Below are positions 54,867 to 64,000 of a stretch of 64,000 nt of DNA, one piece after another (positions within the stretch are counted from its first letter, which is position 1; each line of letters starts with the position of its first letter). The notes beneath the pieces were generated by a model. It did no database searches. It was not told the DNA's origin and saw only the letters and a list, made by a program, of their open reading frames with translations. Location of the stretch: positions 3,100,001 to 3,164,000 of the forward strand of contig JAOVFP010000016.1 in NCBI GenBank assembly GCA_025738555.1, in the 5' to 3' direction. The DNA comes from Cyathus striatus. Its lineage: Eukaryota > Basidiomycota > Agaricomycetes > Agaricales > Nidulariaceae. The position numbers and the translations under genes are program-made.

Positions 54867-55702
54867 TAGCTGGGGAGCTGATGAGGAGCCGGCAAATTCT
54901 AGGCCATTTATGTCACTTCGCGTTGGTTTGTATAGATTACGACGCAGAGGTTGCACGTTTTAGGGCCCGAGTGTGTCATTTTTGCCCAGGCCCCAGAATT
55001 TGCCCGTTCCTTGTAAAGACGTGACCCAGCATGATAAAGACCGACAAAGACCATAACCACGATCTTCGATAATCTACTTATATAGATACAGAGGACCACT
55101 TATGACGCCAATCAGTAGTGATCAGCAGGCGGCAGTAAGATAGGCGACGCATTTATCAACTTGCACTTCCTACCGCACCCCATTGTTCCTGTTATATAAC
55201 ACTGGTTTTGACCATAGATATGCGGGGGAAATTCCACTGATACGTACAAAACATAGCCTATTGCTGCACAACGCTCAACAGGTAAGGACCTCTTCGGACC
55301 TTGATTATACTCCAATGCAATGATAATGGTATAGTGCCTAATAGGGAGATAGAGCAATCGAGGGTCTTCGCGCGCTCCAATGAGGGAACAAAGGTGGCCC
55401 GAGTATATGACGCACTAAAAAACCCATCCCTTGTACATTGCGAGTTTCCTTTACTGTGAGATGTTATTATCTCATTGTGCCTGCACAAGTCGAATACCAG
55501 ATTGTATATTGCGAGAGAAGAATACCTGAATGTCAACACAAACCTCCCAACTGCTGAAGTGATATGTTACTCTCTTACGAATGTATAATCAATGCTCATT
55601 TCCAAGCTCTGTGAGATATTCGTTACAGCATTACACAAAGACGGTTAAAGTACAGTTGCGGGTGTCGATATAACTCAAACCACACAATAACATGATGGAC
55701 AA
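54867..55702. other. Intergenic between reductase copies 2 and 3
   Basis: Upstream DNA of copy 2 and 3' DNA of copy 3. Minus-strand frames (55112-55539) lack motifs. Nothing supported. Confidence 0.4.
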
Positions 55703-57159
55703 CTAGGCCTTGCTGTCTGTAGACTTGGGGCGTATAGGTTCTGGAAGCGGTTGTTTATCGAAATTAGCACTGGCGAGGAAGACGCGATTGTATTCTTCTC
55801 CTGTTCCCTGTTTATAAATAGAGATTAGGTTCAACATAATTAAAGTGGGTACACCATAAATGAACTGACGATCATCCAACCAGGGAAGCCCAGGTCGACG
55901 GGCACTACGCTGTCCAGGTATTTCATCTGTTCCCTACTGATAGCAATTTCAAGGGCTTCTATGTTGGCTTTGAGATGCTCAGGTTTCCGCCCGCCAATGA
56001 TTGGGAATACGAAAGGCGTCTTATGCATGAGGTAAGCGATAGCAACTTTTTTTAAAAAAAAATGGATATTAGGAAGGCGTCCATAGTAAAGGGTGCAATT
56101 GCAATTGATGTACCCACCCGATGTAATGCTCTTTGCACCAACCTCTCCTGCCACTTTCTCCAAAGCCTTGCATACCATCTTTTGTTTCTCATTGCGTTCC
56201 CAATTAGGACCCATAATGGTGCGACCACCTTCCCCAGTCTGGCGACGCTGCTCTTCATCGGCATCGGTGCGGATTTTACCATGTGCAAGAACACCGAAGG
56301 GTGCCAATGCCATTCCTTCAGCTCTGGCCATTGGAATGATATCGCGTTCAAACGAACGCTCCATGATGTTCCAGGATCCCTGGTATATTACGAACGGCGT
56401 CAGGCCATGGCACCTGGCATATTGGTTGGCGCTAGAAACAACCCACGCCGGAGTGTCCGAAGCACCCTAAAATGATGTATTTAGGTGACTGGTGTAGGCG
56501 GGGGGATTTAACGCACCAAATAGAGCACCTTCCCTTGAACAACGAGGTTATGAAGGGAATGCATAACTTCCTCAATGCTAGTACTGAAGTCCCACCAATG
56601 AACATAAAGAAGGTCGATGTAGCTCGTGCGAAGTTTCTTTAGGGAAGCTTCCACAGATAAGTGAAGTGATTTGGTATTATTGCCTGAGTAAAGCGTCTTT
56701 TGCTTGATAGAAGAGTCTCTCAGTTTGTAATTGGTACTATACTGTAAAAACAATGAGAAAATATGCTGCCAAGACTGGACCATGAACAAGCATACCTTCG
56801 TTGCAATAAAGAGTTGGTCGCGAAATCCGCGAGTCTCTGCCCATTCTCCAATGAACTCTTCAGAAGACTCCTCTTGGCTATAAGGGAACATATGTCAGCA
56901 ATCCCAAAAGTTCGGAAGCGGCTTGAGCTCACTAGCTATTGGCTGTATCTATAAAATTACCGCCCAAGTCGAAGTAGGTATCAAGGAGCTTAAAGCTACT
57001 TTCTTTGTCCATATGACCCATACCAAGTTCTGCCCATCTGTCACCAATGCTCATGGCACCGAGTTGGATGGGAGAAACATGCACTCCGGCTTTGGGAGCA
57101 AGGAGCCTGTATCGTGCAAGCGCGGAAACTGGAGGCGGAGGTGGAGCAAAGAGAGCCAT
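55703..57159 (-). CDS. Aryl-alcohol dehydrogenase-type aldo/keto reductase, cluster copy 3
   Basis: Start [20 protein letters not shown] (57159), with an alternative in-frame Met three codons upstream. Tetrad: [11 protein letters not shown] (D, Y), LFIATK (K), [20 protein letters not shown] (H). Other blocks: [80 protein letters not shown] (APF where copies 1 and 2 have APW), [20 protein letters not shown]. It ends [20 protein letters not shown] ... KA, TAG 55703-55705. A run of eight A/T bases in intron 6 inflates the acceptor region. Most upstream copy of the array. Confidence 0.9.
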
Positions 57160-58010
57160 GGCAAGCAAGTAACAGGTATAGTGCTTCGTAGAGAAATCAG
57201 AGAAATCAGAGGAAGATGCTGCTGCTTCGAGTACATTCTTCTCCCTTTAATACGTTTCTTGCTTCCCGCTTTCGGACAGTAGCGTACAGTGGGATGGTTG
57301 GTCTGTATCCAATTAGAGCGTGGCGAGGTACGTTCATACCTGTCGACATAATCAACAGGCACTGTCCATTACATGTTGTGCTATCGTTTGGAACGGCCTA
57401 CGATCCGCTGTCTTGAGCTTGTCATGAACTTCGTAATGTTCATGGCTTTTGCAGCGGGCTGCTATCCGTGGACTGCGGTCATGTGACTCCAGGTATTAAC
57501 GGCACGACAGTCTCTCACGAGTCCCGCCCACGGCCAGTCTGCCTGGTGCCAACGGTGCTACCAGTTACATACTTGAGTAACACGAAAAGTCATGCATTCC
57601 CGCCAGACCAAGTCTGAGCAAAGTTAACGTTACTGTATACTACTTACTATATTCCGTACAGAGTTGTGTCAGATTAGAGCGGGAAGAAATGGATTAAAGA
57701 ATGGTGCTCGACCTGTGACTATAAGATTAATCTACAATGTACATATGTAGCCTGCACATTTTGTGATACCAAAGTGAATATTCAATAGATACATTGGATA
57801 TGACATGAAACGCGGTGAACTATACATCAGATCCATCCTCTTACCATGGACCAAAGCAAACAGGGACATGATATGCAGGGAAAAAGAAAGATAAAACCAA
57901 ACAAAAAGAACACAACAAGTATAAAAGCTAGGAATGTCTGCAGGAAATAAATGAAATGAAGACCGCAGTAGCGGCCATATATAAGTTATGAAGTCAAGAT
58001 ATCGAGTATT
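57160..58010. other. Intergenic, nothing seen
   Basis: Upstream of reductase copy 3 and downstream of CAP-H. No coding signal, repeat or RNA gene recognised. Confidence 0.4.
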
Positions 58011-60860
58011 CTACGCTGCCTGTGTAGCGTTTGGATCTCGGTAAATCTGTTTCATAATAGACTTTAGATAATCTTCCGTCATAAGCCATCAATGACTGAC
58101 CTTGATATCCCAGATATTTCCGACCTTCTTGTCCGTCGACACTTCTTCCTCTTCTTCAACCATTTCCTTTTCTTCCAGTAATCTCGGATCCACGGCAGAT
58201 TCGAGCTTGAGACCTTGTTCGTTCGCGAGATGTAGAAGGCAGATGAAACAGAAACTTGTGCTGATCTCCTCCATCTTGTCTTTAGGATAAGAGCGTTGCA
58301 GCCCTGATATCACCTGCTTGAACTGTCGCGACTCGCTGGGATCCGTTGGCGGTGGTACAGCCTCTTCTCCATCAATATCCTTTAAGGACTGCATTAGACG
58401 TAACACCATGAATAAAGGGAGGGAGTACTAACCATGCCCTCGTCATCCTCTTCCTTGGTCTTTGATATGACAATATCTAGTCCTTTCCAAATATTATCTT
58501 TCAACTTTCTAACATCGACTCTCTTCGCTCTCTTGGCATAGTTAACGAATTCAGGTCGTACCCGGCGTGTCTGCCCTTGTGTTGCAGCCAGCAAGTCCTG
58601 CTCACCAGCATCAACTCCAGCGCCAGCACCATCGTAGGTATCGTCGAATCCTGGTCCATCGTCGTCGTCATCGTCGTGGAAGAATTGGGTATTGAAGGGT
58701 ATTGCAGCACCACCTGTGTTTACATGTTAGTTAATCCGGTTCACGAGGATGATCATTATAAGTACCTTCGTCGTCGTCCTGGTTGCCTTCAACAGCATTT
58801 CCAGCTGCGGCTTGGGCCCAGAAATCTACATCAACTTCATCCCCATGTTCGTCCATCTTTGCTTTCTTGCCTCTCATCTTCAACTAACGGTCCTGGTAAG
58901 ACAGATGCATAAACCATGATCTTGCAATGACGTACGAAGAATTTGGGTTTCAAGAAGAGCGTTACAAGCTGCCTACTCGAGAAATGCATGTCATCAGGCA
59001 ACATATGCTCGTCTTTCTTCTCTTGTTTCTTCTTTGGAAGATTGATGCTTGCACCTTTTCCAACTGGGGCGAAGAGCTCTTTTTGTTGCTCCCTTAGGTC
59101 CTTCTCTTGGGGAACAAGGAAGTCAATCTTAAAGCTTTCCTTTTTTCCCCTGCCCTTTACAGCTTTGGTTTCTCCATTGGTTGCAGGGTTGGCCTCAGCT
59201 GCAGAATGAGTTGTCAGAGCACAGGCTAATGAGAATACGGAGAACTCCACCTCGTCGAATGATCTTCCTCAACTTCCAGTGTTCCGGTCCAGCCCAATTC
59301 TTTAAGAAAGTCTGGTCGAAGTAGTCCAATCCACCAGTTTCATCTGTATCGGCCATAGCCATCACCAGGTTGCGGTCATTTGGTGCCCGTCGAGGATCAA
59401 AGGGAACAAATCCTCTTCCTTCTTCCCCTTCTCTTGAAAGACCAGCACTTCCACCCTCCCCTGAGCCGAACTCGTCTCCCCCTCCCCCTCCTCCAAAGTC
59501 ACCGCCACCGAAATCACCTGCGTAGTCCTCTCCTACTGCATCGGCGCCAACAAAGTAATCCTCCGGTGCTGCCCCAGCATCATTTGAATTGAAGTCGAAA
59601 TCTGCACCAGGTTCATTATCTTCGTCGTCAGAGTCATCATTACGATGTGTATTATCGGCGTAGAGAGAGTCATCAAAAGAGAACACATCTTTTGCGAAGG
59701 AGAAGCCATCTAGAGAATGAGAAATTGCCTTCGCTTCCAGAGTATTGAGATCAGCCAGGAATTGACCTATACGACATGTCCGTCAGCATCATAAAATAAG
59801 AGAAGTATAGAATAAACCAACTTCGTAGATACGTTAAGTCAATTTCGTCTTCGGGCTCGTCCCCCAAGTCCTCTTCCACTTCCACGCGTCCTTTTCCATC
59901 ACTGGCATCAAAGATGATTCGTAAAGCGCCCTCACTTCCCCAGCCCAGACTTAGATGATTCATTAATAAGCCTTGGGCGCCACCTTCATCAAAATCCGCG
60001 CACGTCTTTTTGAAAAGCGGGTCGACGCTGAATTCGAGCTCAAGCTTCTTATTTTGAAGCTGTAATTTATCCTTCACTAGAGTTGCCGTGGGTTTGTGTG
60101 ATTTTTTCTTCTTGGCTTGTGTTGGGTCCGCATCTGGGTTGTCCGAGCCATTACCGTCATCATCTTCATCGCGACCTTCGTTAGCCAGATTGCTGAGTAG
60201 CTTGCCAGTCTCTGTGCCAACACTGTCAACACGACTTGTCCAGATCTTGACACATCCATCAAGCGTACATGAAGCGCGTTGGAAGTTAATAGAGTTGTCG
60301 TCATTGTTACGAAGCAGCGACATATCGTGGAAGTAATCTATAAGTGCAAAGTTCCATGAATTTGCGGCGTTGATTTTCTACAAAACTGAAATTAAGGATA
60401 AATCAACTGGGTATCAGACGAAACGTACATTATCGGTTGCCATCTTCATCCATTCTTCAAAATTTGAGCTCATAATGTCCATAGGAACATTCAACACATC
60501 GGGAGGGGCCACAGCATTCAGCGGTTGCTTCTGCTTTGCTGCCCTTGAACTCTCTCCCTCCTGGTCGGTTCCTCCAGCAACCCCATCTGTTGACGGACCG
60601 GGTAGTGAATCAATCACGGCAATTCTAGTACTTTTTCTTCTCCTTCGCTTTTCTGCTGCATCGTCGTTGATATTGACCGATCTGAGAGGTACACGGGCTC
60701 CATCAGGCGCGTTGGAATCGCCTTCCGCCAGATAAGCCTCGCTGACCCGTTTCTTGAGTTTGTGTGCTTTAGGGGTATCTTGTTCCGATTCATGGTCTGT
60801 GTCTTCTGCGTACAGCGGTTGAGAATCTTTCGGAGAACGAGCTCGACGTTTTGGAGGCAT
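58011..60860 (-). CDS. BRN1: Condensin subunit 2 (CAP-H / Brn1 / barren), kleisin
   Basis: Kleisin that closes the Smc2-Smc4 ring in mitotic chromosome condensation. Start MPPKRRARSPKDSQPLYAED (60860), a basic nuclear-type N terminus. Barren-family blocks: NFEEWMKMATDNKINAANSW, NFALIDYFHDMSLLRNNDDN, INFQRASCTLDGCVKIWTSR, VDSVGTETGKLLSNL, FKKTCADFDEGGAQGLLMNH, LSLGWGSEGALRIIFDAS. A Gly/Asp-rich central part (FGGGDFGGGGGGDEFG) precedes WAGPEHWKLRKIIRR, then HFSSRQLVTLFLKPKF, VNYAKRAKRVDVRKLKDNIW and ISTSFCFICLLHLANEQGLK, the C-terminal winged helix. It ends QIYRDPNATQAA, TAG 58011-58013. The final splice junction (near 58105-58070) is not fully resolved. Confidence 0.92.
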
Positions 60861-61276
60861 TTTGCTGATACTTGAAGCTGAACCAAGCGACGTACTCAAC
60901 AAAGCTTTGAGTGTGCACGTGATTGACATGTTCGTGTTATTTGATTTGGATGGAGATGATAAACAACGCGGCAGCAATGACTTGACAACCCAACAGCCTA
61001 ACAACCAAATCATTTCAAATTGAATTTTGAAATACACAATACTTCGCGCTAATACGCCGCATGCCATAGTATGCCGTAAATTGTAATGGGTGGCAATACG
61101 TCCGATTTCCTCCTTTCCTCTCGATTACCATCCTCCCCTTCAAATTCCTCGCTCCTCTTTTTGTACCTTGCTGCTCTCGCTTGCAAGCCACACATTCTTT
61201 CCACTAAACGATCTCGTCTTCATTGGCGTTGAATCATCAATAAGTGTAAAATTGTAATAAATCGGCTCTTTACAAA

Positions 61277-62294
61277 ATGCGTCCATCCTTTTCCGGTCTT
61301 TTTTCAGGGGCCATCTTTCTTTCTCTAATTGGACAGGCAGCTGCAAAGGCGCAGGCACACGAGCATGAAAAGCTCGGTCTCAAGGAGCGACACTTTGGAC
61401 GCCCTCGCAGTGCTCACAGCGCTGACCTTCCCATCGACAAAGTATCACGTAATGGAACTTCTGTACTGGCAAAGCGCTTCGATAGCACCAAGTTCTCGTT
61501 CTATGACGCCGGGCTGGGAGCTTGCGGGAAAGTAAATTCGGCTGCAGATTATGTATGTTCAGTCCCTATTATTTCTTTTTAGGCAGTCTGGACTCAACTT
61601 CGTTAATTAGATCGTTGCGCTAAACCAAGAAGTAAGCTAATTCCATTGAATGAAAGCAGAACCATCATAGCTTACGAACGGTCGAAAGCAATGGGATGGA
61701 GGTTCACACTGTTTCGAGACCATAACCATTACTTACAATGGTAAAACTGCTCAGGCGCAAATCACGGACATGGTGAGACTCCCTTCCCTTACCTACAGTT
61801 TCAGTGACGCTTATGTTTCGGGTTGACTTCCCAAGTGCCCTGGCTGTCCATATGGGGGGCTCGACTTCTCTCAAGGTCTCTTCAGCCATTTCGCATCCGT
61901 GGATGCGGGGATCATCTACGGTTCATGGGTCTTCGGCGCTGGTGAAGCTGATCCTCCCCAAACCACTACGAAGGAGGCTACCACCACCAAGGCTCCCAAG
62001 ACATCCTCTGCCCCTCCTCCACCACTATCATCAACCACGGAGACCCCCACATCCACTAGAGTATCACACTCTCGCACCTCTACTTCTAGTCCTAGCTCTA
62101 GTAGTACTCAGGCTTCTAGCACGTCATCAATTCCCACATCAACCAGCAAAAGTCAAGTTCCGACGTCAACCACCCAGAGCACTTCTCCAAGCGCCACACC
62201 CACATCGAAATTCCCCGAATCTTTGGCACTATTCAACCAAGCATTTTTCCAGTTGGCTGAAATAATTAAATCTGCCACCTCAGCTGAGTCGTAA
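61277..62294 (+). CDS. Secreted expansin-like / RlpA-like double-psi beta-barrel protein
   Basis: Signal peptide MRPSFSGLFSGAIFLSLIGQ followed by AAAKAQA. After a short charged pro-region the DPBB domain begins: KFSFYDAGLGACGKVNSAAD plus Y, then IVALNQ, WDGGSHCFETITITYNGK and ITDMCPGCPYGGLDFSQGLF with the conserved Cys pairs and the catalytic-type D. SHFASVDAGIIYGSWVF closes the fold. A Ser/Thr/Pro-rich O-glycosylated-type tail of about 100 residues follows, ending NQAFFQLAEIIKSATSAES, stop 62292-62294. Four exons. Related proteins loosen plant or fungal walls or occur in stipe tissue; no enzymatic role is shown. Divergent from CAP-H. Confidence 0.85.
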
Positions 62295-62641
62295 TGGTGC
62301 TCCTGGGATCGAATCTCAATCAGATGACGTTGTAACTGTTCATGCTGAGTATTGGTTTCTTAATGGACTTCGCTTTATGTGAATTATTTGGATCATATAT
62401 CTTTGCTACATGTTTATATACCCTCCATATATAACCATATTGTTGTTGTTGTCCATTTGACTTCTCTAACTGGCGGTGTATCTTATATCAGGTCTCAACA
62501 AGATTTTCAATTCACTAGCTAATTTTACAAAGAAGGACCAGGCATCTGAATATTCAATAACATCAGGAATGTGTTCGAAGCCTATTATCACTGTCGCCTT
62601 GGAGCGATTATTGACGAATCCAACGTTGATTGAGCGATGAC
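62295..62641. terminator. Convergent 3' region
   Basis: Gap of about 350 bp between two convergent genes. Contains AT-rich 3' UTR-like sequence (TATATACCCTCCATATATAACC near 62415), no gene. Confidence 0.35.
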
Positions 62642-63996
62642 TTAGGCAGCAGTGGAAGTCCTGGGGGCCGAGAAGCTGGAGGGGGAGCTGGCAGGGGGAG
62701 GGGGACCACCGGGGCCACCAGGACCGCCTCCAGGACCGCCGGGGCCACCGGCATTGGGATTAGCCACACCACCATTCTCGGTCCAAGAGGCAGCAGCGCT
62801 GACATTGCGTTGACTGTTCTTGTCAACACCGATGGTGATCCAGGCAAGAATACCATCCGAGAGCGAGTCGCCGAGGAGAGTATACTTCACAACGGGGTCC
62901 ATAGAAGCGGCTTCCTCACCGAGGATCCCGTCCTCAGAGTTTAGAGTAAGTCGCTGGGCGTTGGAGGTGTAAGGGGCGACCTTCTCGACGGCGGTGATCA
63001 AGCTTTGGTCGAAGAATACCTGGTGGGTGACATGTTAGTACCTGAGTTTGAGATAACATTAACTGTCTTACCTGGCCGACGTGTGAGATGTAACCACCAT
63101 CGAGGGTGTTGTTGGGCAAGAGAGTCGCATTGAGAGTCGCCAACACGTGGATGTGGGGGGTTCGGCCAGTGTAGTGACCGGGGAAGGTAGACTCGAAGTA
63201 ACCGACACCGTCTGCATCAGTAGATTGGACAGCGCGGAGGAAAGTGGCGTTCTGAAAAATTAGAAATCAGCCCGAGCACTGTTGCTTTCACAATAGGTTG
63301 GCTACTTACGATATTAGAAGCGTCAGAGCTGTCACCATTGCCTCTAGCGACGATGCCACTGTATACACCAGTTGAGTTGCCTGTAGATTGGTAAGTATCC
63401 AATAGAACGACTGTAGCAAAATGGATACTTACAGTGCCAGAAGTCCAAATATGCGTCAGGAACTGGTTCGCAAGTGCTCACATCAACCACTTGCACATCG
63501 ACATACAAAGAACACCTTCTTGCTCCTCAACGGCGTTTTTCCTGATCAATTCTCCCTCAACGACTAAGAATATACATGGTAAGTATGGCATACTTTGTCA
63601 TCAAGTCGGGTTAAACTTACAGTAAGGACCTTCTGTGACCTCGGGTTGAAGTACGCAGTTCAGGTCGCCAGTGAAGATATCCTCGGCAGGAGTGTCGGGA
63701 GTGGCGCCAGTCAAATTCGACTGGTGGTCAGTCTTGAGGACGGTATCGAGGTCGCGCTTCCTCATCCTTGGAAGGCCGCGTTTCTGGCGCAGCTCTCCAG
63801 CGAGGAAAGAGCGCCGTTCAATAGCGCGTCCGGCAAGTCCACGAGCGGCGATCTTATCCTGACAGCTATCAATGGAGCGCCTGGCAAAGCCGAGGAATTC
63901 ACGGCGAGCAGGCGTGCCATGCTCCTCTAACTCCCCTGGGTGGGCTGCAGCAGCCCTGAGAAGGCAGAGAAATGAAAAGAGTCGGATGAACTGCAT
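62642..63996 (-). CDS. Extracellular intradiol ring-cleavage dioxygenase
   Basis: Non-haem Fe(III) dioxygenase cleaving catechol-type rings between the hydroxyls; secreted form found in wood- and litter-decay fungi. Start MQFIRLFSFLCLLRAAAAHP (63996) is a signal peptide, followed by a basic pro-region. Iron ligands in order: Tyr in QPEVTEGPYY, Tyr in CNSTGVYSG, and two His in FPGHYTGRTPHIHVLATLNA. Also YVEGELIRKNAVEEQEGVLC, VVDVSTCEPVPDAYLDFWH, VGYFESTFPGHYTG, LLGDSLSDGILAWITIGVD. The C terminus is a Gly/Pro-rich tail (GGPGGPGGGPGGPGG), TAA 62642-62644. All four ligands present. Convergent with the expansin-like gene. Confidence 0.92.
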
Positions 63997-64000
63997 GGAA

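Noticed and set aside
60088..60336. Ser/Leu-rich plus-strand frame over CAP-H
   Set aside because: Antisense of the acidic Brn1 coding region.

Overview
The window is nuclear DNA from a filamentous basidiomycete, most likely an Agaricomycete. Genes on both strands are split by many short GT...AG introns of about 45-70 bp. The gene set is typical of mushrooms: velvet factor, CBM1 module, expansin-like secreted protein, extracellular intradiol dioxygenase, aryl-alcohol dehydrogenase-type reductases, APC permease. I saw no rRNA, convincing tRNA or CRISPR. Gene boundaries below were assembled by hand from splice signals and conserved motifs, so terminal exons carry more doubt than internal ones.

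Layout. 1-26.3 kb is gene-dense housekeeping DNA: cytochrome c1 (cut by the left edge), a GT18/MGAT5-like glycosyltransferase, a 642-bp fold-back transposon, a CYSTM tail-anchored peptide, a velvet regulator, Tim23 divergent from a mitochondrial TPR protein, a PNK-like P-loop kinase, an Atg20/Snx41 sorting nexin, the ribosome-biogenesis factor Bfr2/AATF, the peptidyl-tRNA hydrolase Vms1 divergent from phosphomannomutase, the DNA polymerase delta catalytic subunit, and a SET-domain protein convergent with it.

26.3-39.2 kb is a repeat island. It holds a decayed DIRS-type tyrosine-recombinase retrotransposon (about 28.9-33.8 kb, minus strand), a broken Agaricomycete repeat-family ORF, a locus with a tandemly duplicated intron-bounded exon and PD-(D/E)XK-like coding remnants, hairpins, and a disrupted CBM1 secreted-protein gene. 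Two 35-bp direct repeats lie 11.1 kb apart near its edges.

39.2-64 kb returns to functional genes: Arp9, lanosterol synthase (ERG7), an APC amino-acid permease with a soluble C-terminal domain, three tandem aldo/keto reductases of the aryl-alcohol dehydrogenase type, condensin subunit CAP-H/Brn1, an expansin-like secreted protein and, at the right edge, a secreted intradiol ring-cleavage dioxygenase.

Functional themes. Import, respiration and mitochondrial proteins (Cyt1, Tim23, TPR protein) cluster at the left. Chromosome and genome maintenance is covered by Pol3, CAP-H and Arp9. The right third looks like saprotrophic carbon use: aromatic aldehyde/alcohol turnover by the reductases, aromatic ring cleavage by the dioxygenase, and wall loosening by the expansin-like protein. 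The repeat island is the part most worth a second look. The retroelement stops are consistent with C-to-T mutation on the coding strand, and its recombinase has lost a catalytic arginine by a change of the same kind.
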